Positions 54,130-63,566 of a stretch of DNA of 64,000 bases are shown piece by piece. The DNA lies in NCBI GenBank assembly GCA_964527925.1, contig CAZGQO010000002.1, positions 1-64,000 on the forward strand. The letters run 5' to 3'. The position numbers were made by a program, and so were the translations under genes. The notes beneath the pieces are model-generated. The model had not been told where the DNA came from. It saw only the letters and a list, made by a program, of their open reading frames with translations, and did not search any database. Origin of the DNA: Ch128b sp964527925. GTDB lineage: Bacteria; Bacteroidota; Ignavibacteria; Ch128b. Within the stretch, counting starts at the first letter, position 1. Each line of letters begins with the position of its first letter.

Positions 54130-56282
54130 CTTAATATTTCTGAATTTATGATAGAATAATTAGAAATATAAACAATCTCCTGTTTATTTTTGGCTGTGTT
54201 CTCTAAAGAAAAAGTTGTGTTTGCTGAAAGCTTTTTCAAGGGGGGATTAAATGTTTTCAAATTGCCGGTAATATTTATTTTTTCCACAAATCTAGAATTC
54301 AAATTGTAATAGAAAAAAGAATAAACATTCTCATTTGAAAGTTTTTTGCAGTCACATGAACTCTCTGGAATTTTAATATCAAATAACTGATTTGCTTTGT
54401 GATTTTTTTCAACAGGCAGAACAATTAATTTGTCTTCTTTAATAGTTGAAAGATTGAGTAAAAGAACTTTTGAATTTTTAAAATCATAACAAAGAAAGAT
54501 TTTTCTCACCAAGAAATTGTCGTTTTTAAGTTTATAAATTTCAATTTCTTCAAATGAAGTAAAGTTTCTATTAAATGTTCTTTCAATCACTTTTATATTT
54601 AAGTTTGATTTATCATTTACAAGATAATATATCTGATGAGTATCGAAATCAAAAACAAATTCATCAATAGTTTTACTTAAAATGTTTTCATTCAATATGA
54701 TTTTATTGATATCAAATGGATCTATCAGAATAATTCTTTTATTTTCTGATTCAACCATAACATTAAGCAGAATACGATTCAATTCAGATTTTTCTCTTCC
54801 AACATCAAGAATCTTCCCCTGCACGGAAAGATTTTTTCTAATGTAAGTATGCCTCTTTAAATCGATTTCTATATAATCAAAGTGATACTCGAATGGATTA
54901 AAACAAACGATTTGAATCTCTTCATTTGAATAAGAGAACAATTTAAGTTTTTCGTAATCTGAACTGAGTCGGATATAAAAAAGTAACTCTGGATTATTTA
55001 ATTCATCTCTCTGAAGTATATATAATAAATGATTTTGTTTATCAAGCCAGATTACCTTTGGATAAAATTCAAAACCTGTTCTAAAACTTTTCAAATCCAC
55101 AGGATTATTTGAAAGTACATATCTATTGTTTTGAGAAGCTAAATTTGTTTGAGCAATCAAAAACAGACCTTCGCTGGAAGAAATTAATATACCTTTAGTA
55201 AGTGTCGTTCTATATGTAGCAGTTGAAAATAGATTTTCTAAAGATATTAGAGGCAAATTTTTTATACTCGAATTTGAAAAGTAATTCAAGCTAAAAACTT
55301 TAGACTTACGATCGTAAGAAAAAAACTCATCTATCAAATCTCTGTTACAATCAAAAGCCTGAAAATTAGATCCAGATGAAATATTTATTGTTGTAACTTC
55401 CATATTTGAAAAACTTCCAAGTCCATTACCGTAAAGCAGATAAAATTTTTTCACCCTTGAAGAATAAAGCAATAAATCATTGATTTGATCGTCATCAAAA
55501 TTACCAGCGATAATTTTATCTATAGACTCATTGAAAACTTTATAAACATTTTTTGAAAAATTAAACTTTCCGTTGTTTCTAAATAAATACAATGATTTAT
55601 CAAAAGAATTAAATCCAACTAAATCAATTCTGTTATCACTATTCAAATAAAAAGGAACCAGATTTGAATAAAAACCTTCATCAATCCTTTTGAATTTGTA
55701 ACCTCCCCCACTTAAACTTATAATTCCAATTCCTCTAAAATTTGCACCTGAGACAATAATTTCAGGTTCTCTTGTCTGATCAAGATTAATGACCTGCAAA
55801 TCAGAGAAACAACATTCAATTGTGATATTTAGTCTCAATCTAATTGTTCTTTTATAAAATGTATAAATGCTAATTCTTCCATCAAGTTTCGAATAAAGAA
55901 TGAGATTTGCATTTCCATCTGCAAATAAACTTTTTGCAACGAGTCTAGAATATGATTTTGAGAAAGAATACTTCACTGATTTAGAAAATGTATTTGATCC
56001 TTTACCATAATAAATTAGTACATTTTTTCGAGATTCATCTAATCCACCAACATCAATTAAGCCATCTCCATCGATGTCATAAGTAAATAAACTAAATAAT
56101 TTGATGTCATTATCAATAATAATTTGTTTTCCAAATCCATTTAACGAAAAAGACTCTAACTCTCTCTCATTTTGAGCGACGAGATTGAATATGGGGAAAA
56201 AAACGGAGAAGATAATTAAGAATAAATTATTTATTCTTAGCTTGTTGAATTCGATATCCTCTCCTGATAAGTGCTTCTTCAT
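54126..56282 (-). CDS. Secreted FG-GAP/VCBS-like repeat protein
   Basis: About 718 aa; the start is uncertain, since ATGs at 56300 and 56282 both lie within the end of the thioesterase gene and the signal peptide begins only near residue 20. Repeated beta-propeller-type blocks carry Asp-rich loops (FTYDIDGDGLIDVGGLDE, AGNFDDDQINDLLLYSS, FDCNRDLIDEFFSYDR) of the FG-GAP type. It ends with a short hydrophobic strand. No catalytic domain is seen. Gene order with the metalloprotease suggests that both work at the cell surface; otherwise not recognised. Confidence 0.65.
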   Translation of the reverse strand: MKKHLSGEDIEFNKLRINNLFLIIFSVFFPIFNLVAQNERELESFSLNGFGKQIIIDNDIKLFSLFTYDIDGDGLIDVGGLDESRKNVLIYYGKGSNTFSKSVKYSFSKSYSRLVAKSLFADGNANLILYSKLDGRISIYTFYKRTIRLRLNITIECCFSDLQVINLDQTREPEIIVSGANFRGIGIISLSGGGYKFKRIDEGFYSNLVPFYLNSDNRIDLVGFNSFDKSLYLFRNNGKFNFSKNVYKVFNESIDKIIAGNFDDDQINDLLLYSSRVKKFYLLYGNGLGSFSNMEVTTINISSGSNFQAFDCNRDLIDEFFSYDRKSKVFSLNYFSNSSIKNLPLISLENLFSTATYRTTLTKGILISSSEGLFLIAQTNLASQNNRYVLSNNPVDLKSFRTGFEFYPKVIWLDKQNHLLYILQRDELNNPELLFYIRLSSDYEKLKLFSYSNEEIQIVCFNPFEYHFDYIEIDLKRHTYIRKNLSVQGKILDVGREKSELNRILLNVMVESENKRIILIDPFDINKIILNENILSKTIDEFVFDFDTHQIYYLVNDKSNLNIKVIERTFNRNFTSFEEIEIYKLKNDNFLVRKIFLCYDFKNSKVLLLNLSTIKEDKLIVLPVEKNHKANQLFDIKIPESSCDCKKLSNENVYSFFYYNLNSRFVEKINITGNLKTFNPPLKKLSANTTFSLENTAKNKQEIVYISNYSIINSEILR

Positions 56283-56724
56283 ACCTGCGTTTCTGATCAT
56301 CAGTCACCGGTTTAACTAATGGAGCTAGACAAGGTTTACCATTTTCATCAAGACTCACAAAAGTCAGATAAGCTGAATTTGTGTGAATTACTTCCCCTGT
56401 TTTAATGTTCTCAGCGTAGACCTTTACACCAACTTCCATTGATGTATTAAACACACGATTTATAGATGCTTTCAGAATAACTAATTCTCCAAGCTTTATG
56501 GGATGATGAAAATCAATTTTATCTACTGATGCAGTTACACAAACCCGGTTTGAATGTCTTGCGGCAGCAGTTGCAGCACAAATATCTATCCAATGCATTA
56601 ACCTTCCACCAAGCAGGTTGCCAAGCTGATTCGTATCGTTAGGCAGAACCAATTCAGTCATTATAGTTTCTGAATCAGAAACATACTTAAATGGTCTGCC
56701 TTCTTCTCTAATTTTATTGGACAT
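56227..56724 (-). CDS. Acyl-CoA thioesterase (hotdog fold, YciA/BACH type)
   Basis: 165 aa. MTELVLPNDTNQLGNLLGGRLMHWID contains the catalytic Asn/Asp region (NxxGxxxGGxLMxWID), followed by SVDKIDFHHPIKLGEL and VGVKVYAENIKTGEVIHTN. One hotdog domain, no signal. It hydrolyses acyl-CoA of medium or long chain. It starts 2 bp after the bamD stop and overlaps the next gene. Confidence 0.92.
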   Translation of the reverse strand: MSNKIREEGRPFKYVSDSETIMTELVLPNDTNQLGNLLGGRLMHWIDICAATAAARHSNRVCVTASVDKIDFHHPIKLGELVILKASINRVFNTSMEVGVKVYAENIKTGEVIHTNSAYLTFVSLDENGKPCLAPLVKPVTDDQKRRYEEALIRRGYRIQQAKNK

Positions 56725-56726
56725 TT

Positions 56727-57479
56727 TTAACTTTTTTGAAGTTCAGAAATAATTCTGCTAATCTCTTTGCCTTTATCTGAATCAGGATACCTCTGTAAAT
56801 ACCTTTTTGCCTCTTCGAGAGCTTCTTTATTTCTGGATCTTTCAACCAGCAGTTTAATTTTTGTATAAAGCGCATCTGGAGAAAATTTACTATCAGGATA
56901 TTTTTCCAGTAAGAGATCATAATAAATAAGAGCCGACTTAATGTAATTCATTCGTCTGTATTGCTCTGCGGTCTCAAAAATTTTCCTTGCAAGTTTATCA
57001 TTTAATTCTCTGATTTTTTGTTCTGCAGAAGAAACTCGTGGGTCGTCAGGGAAGTAATCAATAAACGCTTGATATTCCTCAATAGCTTTTTCGGTAAATC
57101 TTTGATCAAGCGCGTAATGTGGTGAGAGTTGATAATAAGATTCAGCGAGCATAAACTGAGCATCTTTCACATATTCACTTGCCGGGAAATCCCGAATTAA
57201 TTTACTGAACTCATATGCAGCTTTAACATATTCACCTTTACCATGATAGCTCATTGCCAGATAGAATTGAGCATCGTCCACAATATTAGAACCTGAAAAT
57301 TGAATCATTATATTTTCAAACTCTGAAATCGATTCAAGGTAATCCCTGTCATCATACAGCTTTTTAGCTCTAAGGAATCTTTCTTCAGGACTCAATAGCG
57401 ATAAATCTTTAGACCCTGAACAATCAATAAAAATGATTGAAAGTACTAGAATTGATATTATTTTAAGTGTCTTCATCAT
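56727..57479 (-). CDS. bamD: Outer membrane assembly lipoprotein BamD
   Basis: 250 aa. Signal peptide with lipobox (IFIDC, Cys20), then TPR-like repeats typical of BamD: PEERFLRAKKLYDDRDYLES, FLAMSYHGKGEYVKAAYEF, DYPRDP-like FPDDPRVSSAEQKIREL, DKLARKIFETAEQYRRMNYI, YDLLLEKYPDSKFS. It works with BamA to insert outer-membrane proteins. Two ATGs at the start make the first residue uncertain by one. Confidence 0.92.
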   Translation of the reverse strand: MMKTLKIISILVLSIIFIDCSGSKDLSLLSPEERFLRAKKLYDDRDYLESISEFENIMIQFSGSNIVDDAQFYLAMSYHGKGEYVKAAYEFSKLIRDFPASEYVKDAQFMLAESYYQLSPHYALDQRFTEKAIEEYQAFIDYFPDDPRVSSAEQKIRELNDKLARKIFETAEQYRRMNYIKSALIYYDLLLEKYPDSKFSPDALYTKIKLLVERSRNKEALEEAKRYLQRYPDSDKGKEISRIISELQKS

Positions 57480-57516
57480 TCAAATTTAAACTAAATTTCA
57501 GTGAAAAAATAATTGA

Positions 57517-58092
57517 TTATTTGCTCCGGGTGATAAAAAATAGATATACTATCGTTCCCGTTATTGCCGTAATTAGTGTAGGCTCAACTATTCTTCTATA
57601 AATTGAAACTTTTGGCAATTTCTTTTGAAAATCATCATCTCCAAGTTTATCACTTAAATCTTCTAAATTCACCGTGTCAGTGTGACTCAACTGTGAATTT
57701 TCAATAAGCAAGACTTTTTCACCTTCTCTTAAAATATAACTTGCATCCAGTTCATAATTTCTTTTAATTCTTTCTTTCCCGAATAATGGATACGAAACTA
57801 CTTCTGGATAGTTGACTTCAAATTTATTTACAACTATATCCAGTCTATATTTTGCAAAATTTTCGTTAGATGTGATCTTTTCACGAAAATGATTAATGAA
57901 AAGAACTTTCAATATTTCATTATTCGTTAGAACATTGAGGCTTAAATTTTCAATAGAATCGATTTGCGACTTATTTATAAAAGAAATTGCTGATTGAGAA
58001 ATTAAATTATTGATAATCTCTAAATCTTTCTGAGATTGACCGAATAATAGATTAATCTGAAAAATAAAGAAAAAGAAAATCCAGCGATGCAT
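57517..58092 (-). CDS. Uncharacterised signal-peptide protein with C-terminal membrane helix
   Basis: 191 aa. Signal peptide (MHRWIFFFFIFQINLLFGQ), helical region with many Asn/Ile residues, a strand-rich centre (RLDIVVNKFEVNYPEVVSYP, ERIKRNYELDASYIL), and a C-terminal membrane helix (TLITAITGTIVYLFFITRSK). Not recognised. It sits between htpX and bamD on the same strand (14 and 37 bp gaps), which suggests a periplasmic or envelope function. Confidence 0.6.
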   Translation of the reverse strand: MHRWIFFFFIFQINLLFGQSQKDLEIINNLISQSAISFINKSQIDSIENLSLNVLTNNEILKVLFINHFREKITSNENFAKYRLDIVVNKFEVNYPEVVSYPLFGKERIKRNYELDASYILREGEKVLLIENSQLSHTDTVNLEDLSDKLGDDDFQKKLPKVSIYRRIVEPTLITAITGTIVYLFFITRSK

Positions 58093-58106
58093 AAATTCAA
58101 GATCAA

Positions 58107-58961
58107 TTAAATTCTGCCAGCTGCAATTAATTTCAATCTTTCAATTCTTTCCTCAATCGGTGGATGCGTCATGAATAACTTCATCAATGAACTGCCTCTA
58201 AGTGGATTTACAATGAAAAGATGCGCTGTAGATGGACCAGCGTTGCTCATTGGGATAACCTTTGCAGCTTGTTCTAACTTTGCAAGTGCTGAAGCTAAAG
58301 CCAGGGGTTTTCCAGAAATTCTTGCACCACCTTCATCAGCCATAAATTCTCTTGCCCTGCTTATTGCCAATTGAAGTAAAACCGCTGCGATTGGTGCAAC
58401 AATCAATAAAACTAATGAAGCAATTGCATTTCCACTATCTTCTCTATCACGATTTCCACCAGCAAACATCATCGACCAGCCAGCAAGTCTTGAAATGAAT
58501 GTAATAGTACCAACGAAAGTCGCAACTATTGTAGCCAGTAAAATATCTCTATGTTTAATGTGAGCTAATTCATGTGCAAGAACTCCTTCAAGCTCCTCGT
58601 CATTCAATATTCTTAAAATTCCAGTGGTTACTGCAACTGCAGCATTGTTTGGATTTCTACCTGTTGCAAAAGCATTGGGATTTGGATTATCAATGACATA
58701 AATCTTTGGCATGGGCAAATTTGCATTCTGAGTCAGTTTTCTAACTAAATGAAATAGCTTTGGTGCTTCCTCTTCAGTTAATTGTCTTGCTCCATACATT
58801 GTTAATATTATTTTATCTGAAAACCAGTAAGAAAAGAAATTCATTCCGAGTGACATCACAAAAGCTATCACAAGCCCATCTCTACCACCGAGTAATCCAC
58901 CTACAAGTAGAAAGAGCATCATCATCAGGGTCATTAAGAATACAGTTTTAATGGTGTTCAT
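58107..58961 (-). CDS. htpX: Membrane zinc protease HtpX
   Basis: 284 aa. Two N-terminal membrane helices, zinc motif HELAH (130-134), MPKIYVIDNPNPNAFATGRNP (a strong HtpX signature) and the third ligand Glu in AREFMADEGGARISG. It degrades misfolded inner-membrane proteins in concert with FtsH. First gene of the minus-strand envelope cluster. Confidence 0.95.
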   Translation of the reverse strand: MNTIKTVFLMTLMMMLFLLVGGLLGGRDGLVIAFVMSLGMNFFSYWFSDKIILTMYGARQLTEEEAPKLFHLVRKLTQNANLPMPKIYVIDNPNPNAFATGRNPNNAAVAVTTGILRILNDEELEGVLAHELAHIKHRDILLATIVATFVGTITFISRLAGWSMMFAGGNRDREDSGNAIASLVLLIVAPIAAVLLQLAISRAREFMADEGGARISGKPLALASALAKLEQAAKVIPMSNAGPSTAHLFIVNPLRGSSLMKLFMTHPPIEERIERLKLIAAGRI

Positions 58962-59116
58962 CGTATTTACTCCTTATTTGCTTTACAATTTAGTTATCAA
59001 TAAAAGCTTTATCAAATTTTGTGGTTTAACGATTTATTTTGAAATAGAGTTTCTGAAATTAATGGTTAAAATAATTAAATTGCACTTCGAAATTGAAAAA
59101 TTTTGAAATTAAATAT

Positions 59117-59191
59117 GGGCGCATAGCTCAGTTGGTCCAGAGCGTACGCCTCACACGCGTAAGGTCGTAGGTTCGAATCCTACTGCGCCCA
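59117..59191 (+). tRNA. tRNA-Val (anticodon CAC)
   Basis: Acceptor GGGCGCA / TGCGCCC, D arm GCTC-AGTTGGTCCA-GAGC, anticodon stem TACGC / GCGTA around CTCACAC (anticodon CAC), T arm GTAGG-TTCGAAT-CCTAC, discriminator A. CCA is not encoded. It reads GUG codons, which are rare in this AT-rich DNA. Confidence 0.96.
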
Positions 59192-59279
59192 CTAATTTTG
59201 CAGGAATTGAGTTGAGGACAAGCATTTCTAAAATATTCATGTCTAAAATATACATTCTTAATTATCAGGGAGAAATTCT

Positions 59280-61013
59280 ATGAAAAATCTTTTAGAAGAT
59301 TATCCGCTTTACCCAGTCAAAAAATTTGAATCATTTCAAGAGTTACTTCAAAGTTCAAAAGAAAAATATCCTAATAAGTTGGCATTAGAAGATTTAAATC
59401 AAACTCCCATTAAGCGAGTTACTTTTAGTGAACTCTTTGAATATGTTATGAGATTCGGAAAAGCTTTGAAAGATTTAGGAATCAAAGAAAGAACTCACAT
59501 CGCATTGATTGGAGAAAATAGAGTACAGTGGGGAATTTCTTACTTATCAATAACTACTTTTAATTATGTTGTTGTTCCTATCGATAGAAATTTGAAAGAA
59601 AATGAAATTCTGACAATTCTTCACCAATCAGACGCAAAAGCTGTAATTTTTTCTGAGAATTATAGAGACATTTTCCTTGAGCATAAAAAATCGATCAAAG
59701 GACTTGATTACTATATTGATATGGATCTTGAGACTGAGTCTGAAGGTATTTACTCAATGACTGAGTTAATTTCAAAACAAAAATATGACGAACACAAAGA
59801 CAGATTTCCTGAAATCAATCCTAAAGATCTGGCTTCTTTGATTTTTACTTCAGGTACAATGGGAAGTGCAAAGGGAGTGATGCTTTCACAATATAATATT
59901 GCTTCAAATATTGTGGATATGCTTTCCATGGTTCAAATTTATCCTGATGATAGATTTTTATCAGTACTTCCAATTCATCATACTTATGAATGCACCTGTG
60001 GCTTCCTGTGTCCTCTTTATGCAGGTTCATCAGTTCATTATGCAAGATCACTGAAAACTGTAGTTGAAGACATTCAAAAAGTTCGTGCAACTATTTTACT
60101 TGGGGTTCCACTACTTTACGAGAAGATATACCGAAGAATTTCCAAAGCAATTGAAGAAAATAAATTAAAATCGTTGATTGTTCCAGCATTGAAGAAAACT
60201 GCATCGCTTGTTGAAAATTTTGGTTTTAATGGATTCAGGACAAAAGTTTTCAGTGGGATTCATAAAAAGTTTGGCGGTGCTTCCAGAATTTTCATTGTTG
60301 GTGGAGCGGCTCCAAATCCTGAGGTCGCTCGTGGTTTGAGAAGTTTTGGCTTCAATTTTATTCAAGGATATGGATTAACAGAAACCTCACCCATTGTTGC
60401 ATTAAATCGCTTGAGGAAATTTAAAGACGATGCAGCGGGTCTGCCCCTTCCTTCTATTCAGGTTAAAATCGAAAATCTCGATAGTGAAGGTAAAGGTGAA
60501 GTAGTTGTAAAAGGACCAAATGTGATGATTGGATATTACAAGAATCCTAAGGCAACTGAAGAAGTTCTAAAACATGGTTGGTTCTATACTGGTGATTATG
60601 GATATTTTGATAAAGATGGATTCTTACACATAACTGGTCGAAAGAAAAATGTAATCGTTACAAAAACAGGCAAAAACATTTTCCCTGAAGAAATAGAAGA
60701 TCACTTAAAGAATAGTTCTTTCTTTCTCGAATCTATAGTTTATGCTGCTAAAGATAATAATGGCGATGAAACAATTGGTGCGACTGTTGTTCCGAATGCT
60801 GAAGAATTTATTGAGTATTCTCAGAAAAATAATGTAGAAGTCACAAACGAATTAATTGAACAAATCATTAAAGAAGAAATCAAAAAATTGAATAAAGATC
60901 TTCCTATCTATAAGCAGATTAGAGTAATCCAGATCCAGTACGAAGAATTTGAGAAAACTACAACACAAAAAATAAAAAGGTATCTGGTAAAGCAAGAAAA
61001 TTCTATTCATTAA
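59280..61013 (+). CDS. Long-chain acyl-CoA synthetase (AMP-binding)
   Basis: 577 aa. The P-loop-like motif FTSGTMGSAKGVMLSQ (189-204), GGAAPNPEVARGLRSFGF, the AMP motif GYGLTETSPIVALN, the YTGDYGYFDKDGFLHITGRK hinge and the C-terminal catalytic lysine region IKRYLVK are present. Slightly short of the 600-plus residues of FadD-type enzymes. It activates fatty acids with ATP and CoA. GGGAG lies 8 nt before ATG. Confidence 0.92.
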   Translation: MKNLLEDYPLYPVKKFESFQELLQSSKEKYPNKLALEDLNQTPIKRVTFSELFEYVMRFGKALKDLGIKERTHIALIGENRVQWGISYLSITTFNYVVVPIDRNLKENEILTILHQSDAKAVIFSENYRDIFLEHKKSIKGLDYYIDMDLETESEGIYSMTELISKQKYDEHKDRFPEINPKDLASLIFTSGTMGSAKGVMLSQYNIASNIVDMLSMVQIYPDDRFLSVLPIHHTYECTCGFLCPLYAGSSVHYARSLKTVVEDIQKVRATILLGVPLLYEKIYRRISKAIEENKLKSLIVPALKKTASLVENFGFNGFRTKVFSGIHKKFGGASRIFIVGGAAPNPEVARGLRSFGFNFIQGYGLTETSPIVALNRLRKFKDDAAGLPLPSIQVKIENLDSEGKGEVVVKGPNVMIGYYKNPKATEEVLKHGWFYTGDYGYFDKDGFLHITGRKKNVIVTKTGKNIFPEEIEDHLKNSSFFLESIVYAAKDNNGDETIGATVVPNAEEFIEYSQKNNVEVTNELIEQIIKEEIKKLNKDLPIYKQIRVIQIQYEEFEKTTTQKIKRYLVKQENSIH

Positions 61014-61099
61014 AATAGAATAACAATAAAAAACTGTTCAATAGAATTAAATCTTCATTCCTTAATTGAAGCAAATTATTAGTTTGCTTATCTTGAATT

Positions 61100-62476
61100 A
61101 TGATTATCGATAGATATATAATTAAAAAACTAATTGGTCCTTTTCTTTTCGGTACTTTCACAATCATGTTCGTTTTCCTCTTACAATTCTTGATGAAAAC
61201 GGCTGATAATCTAATTGGAAAAGGACTTGGATTCTGGGTGATTGTTAAGTTAATCGTATTCAATCTTTCCTGGATGCTTGTGCTTGCAATTCCCATGGGA
61301 ACTCTTGGAATGGTTTTGATGACTTATGGTTCAATGACTCAGGATAATGAATTTACAATTCTCAAGTCATCGGGAGTGAGTTTAATCAGATTAATGGTGC
61401 CTTCATTTCTTGTTTCAGTTTTGTTGTGTCTTTTCCTGATATGGTTCAATAATGCAGTCTTACCAGACACAAATTACCAGGCAAAGATTTTGATGTATGA
61501 TATTAGTCGTACTAAACCAACTTTAAAACTCGAAGCAAATGTTTTTTCAAACCAAATTCCAAATTACAGTATAATGGCCCGGAGAGTGAGCAAAACCAAT
61601 AATGAAATTTACGATGTTTTGATATATGATTACAATAACCCATTTCAAATCAATGTAATAACCGCCAGGAAAGCAAATATCTACTTTACTCCTGACAATA
61701 AGAAAATGCTTTTTGATATGGAAGATGGTGAAATACATCAACTGGTTAATCCTCAGGAAAACTCATACAGAAGAATTTATTTTAGACGGCACAAAATTGC
61801 TGTTGATGCATCTCAATTTACTTTTGAGCAAAGTGGTCCTGGACTCCCACGAGGCGATAGAGAATTAAGCGCTGGTGAAATGCAAAAAATTGTTGATAGC
61901 TTGAAAATATTACGATACAATGTAGAGAAAGAATTTCATTCATTGATAAAAATTTACAATCAGGAATTATTTGAGACAAAAATTTCCAATTCAAAAAATG
62001 ATCAACTACAACCACCTGCTAATCCATATTTCTTTGCTTTAAATTCTTTTCGCAACAAATTAACAAACATTGAAAATCTTAATAGTCGCACAGAATATTT
62101 CACTTCGGAAATTTATAAATATGAGGTTGAGATTCATAAAAAATATGCGATACCATTTGCTTGCATAGTTTTCGTTTTAGTTGGTGCACCTCTTGGAGTA
62201 TTAACCCGACGAGGAAGTTTTGGAGTTGCCGCAAGTATAAGTCTTTTCTTTTTCCTTCTTTACTGGATTTGCTTAATTGGTGGAGAAAAATTAGCAGATC
62301 GAAGATTATTAAATCCATTTTTGGGAATGTGGATTGCTAATTTTATTATTGGTTTGCTTGGAATTATACTAACATACAGAATGAATAAAGAACAAATAAT
62401 GATTGACTTCTCATATTTCAAAAAATTCTTACCCAAATCCTTTTTCCCACAAAACGAAGAAGTTAATTATCAATGA
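61100..62476 (+). CDS. LptF/LptG family permease (first of pair)
   Basis: 458 aa. Six membrane segments in the LptF/G pattern, three at each end with a large periplasmic beta-jellyroll between (about 110-300). DRYIIKKLIGPFLFGTFTIM at the start and FACIVFVLVGAPLGVLTRRG near the end are family signatures. With its partner and LptB it extracts LPS from the inner membrane and pushes it along the Lpt bridge. It overlaps the partner by 4 bp. An insertion of about 70 residues after the jellyroll (SAGEMQKIVDSLK onwards) makes it longer than usual. Confidence 0.9.
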   Translation: MIIDRYIIKKLIGPFLFGTFTIMFVFLLQFLMKTADNLIGKGLGFWVIVKLIVFNLSWMLVLAIPMGTLGMVLMTYGSMTQDNEFTILKSSGVSLIRLMVPSFLVSVLLCLFLIWFNNAVLPDTNYQAKILMYDISRTKPTLKLEANVFSNQIPNYSIMARRVSKTNNEIYDVLIYDYNNPFQINVITARKANIYFTPDNKKMLFDMEDGEIHQLVNPQENSYRRIYFRRHKIAVDASQFTFEQSGPGLPRGDRELSAGEMQKIVDSLKILRYNVEKEFHSLIKIYNQELFETKISNSKNDQLQPPANPYFFALNSFRNKLTNIENLNSRTEYFTSEIYKYEVEIHKKYAIPFACIVFVLVGAPLGVLTRRGSFGVAASISLFFFLLYWICLIGGEKLADRRLLNPFLGMWIANFIIGLLGIILTYRMNKEQIMIDFSYFKKFLPKSFFPQNEEVNYQ

Positions 62477-63564
62477 ATGTGAAAATTTTAGACAGATTTT
62501 TGATAAAGCAATTTGTTTCTTCCATCTTATTTGGAATACTAACTTTTGTACTCATCTTTGTTATTGTCGATTTGATGGAAAACCTTGACGATTTCATTGA
62601 TCAAAAAGTCCCTAACCAGTTTATCTTTCTTTATTATCTATACTTTTTACCTGAAATAATAAGACTTATCTTACCAGTCTCAATTTTACTTGCCTGTCTT
62701 TTCACAGTTGGAAAACTAAACAACTTTAATGAGTTAACTGCAATTAAGTCAAGCGGAATCAGTCTGTATAGATTCATGGCTCCATTCATAATAATTGGTT
62801 TTATTATTTCAGTATTTGCGATCTATTTCTCTGGTTGGGTTGTTCCAAATTCAAATTCAAGTAAACTTAAAATTGAACAAACTTACATGAAAAAGAATCT
62901 AACCATACCAGGAGCAAATATATTCTTTCAGGACGCAGAAAATAGATTTGTAAATATTGGATTTTATGACCAATCAACTCAATTGATCTCAAGAGCTGGA
63001 ATTGTCTTTTGTGCAAAAGATGATCCAACAAAAATTTCAAAAAGAATAGAAGTCGAAAAACTAAAATGGGATTCTACTAAAAATCGTTGGGAAGGTATCA
63101 ATGTAACTGAATTTATTTTTTTGACTGATTCAATGAACCAACTAAATTATTACCAATCTCTGGTTTTCGATGAGTTATATTTTAAGCCGGAAGATATTTT
63201 AATCAAGCAAAAAAGAATTGAAGAGATGAATCTCACAGAGATAAGACAGGTGATTGAGATTCAAAAAAGGAGTGGGAACGATACAACAAAACTTGAGATT
63301 GATTTTCACTCAATTATTGCCTTTGCCTTTGCCAATTTAATAGTGGTTCTATTCGGGCTTCCAATCTCAGCTGATAGAAGGAGTGGAACTGTTGCTTTTC
63401 AATTTGGAATGAATTTACTTTTTACATTCATCTATCTGGCGTTTATGAAGATAAGTCAATCTTTCGGAAAGAACGGATTAATGAATCCAATTCTAACAGC
63501 ATGGTTTGCAAATTTGGTTTTTATTGCTCTTGCGGTTGTTAATATCGTAAGGACAAGAAAATAA
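62473..63564 (+). CDS. LptF/LptG family permease (second of pair)
   Basis: 363 aa, normal LptG length. LDRFLIKQFVSSILFGILTF, LLACLFTVGKLNNFNELTAIKSSGIS, and AFAFANLIVVLFGLPISADRRSG are characteristic. Same topology as its partner. Which of the two is LptF and which LptG cannot be decided by eye. A convergent gene begins 2 bp after its stop. Confidence 0.9.
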   Translation: MNVKILDRFLIKQFVSSILFGILTFVLIFVIVDLMENLDDFIDQKVPNQFIFLYYLYFLPEIIRLILPVSILLACLFTVGKLNNFNELTAIKSSGISLYRFMAPFIIIGFIISVFAIYFSGWVVPNSNSSKLKIEQTYMKKNLTIPGANIFFQDAENRFVNIGFYDQSTQLISRAGIVFCAKDDPTKISKRIEVEKLKWDSTKNRWEGINVTEFIFLTDSMNQLNYYQSLVFDELYFKPEDILIKQKRIEEMNLTEIRQVIEIQKRSGNDTTKLEIDFHSIIAFAFANLIVVLFGLPISADRRSGTVAFQFGMNLLFTFIYLAFMKISQSFGKNGLMNPILTAWFANLVFIALAVVNIVRTRK

Positions 63565-63566
63565 AA

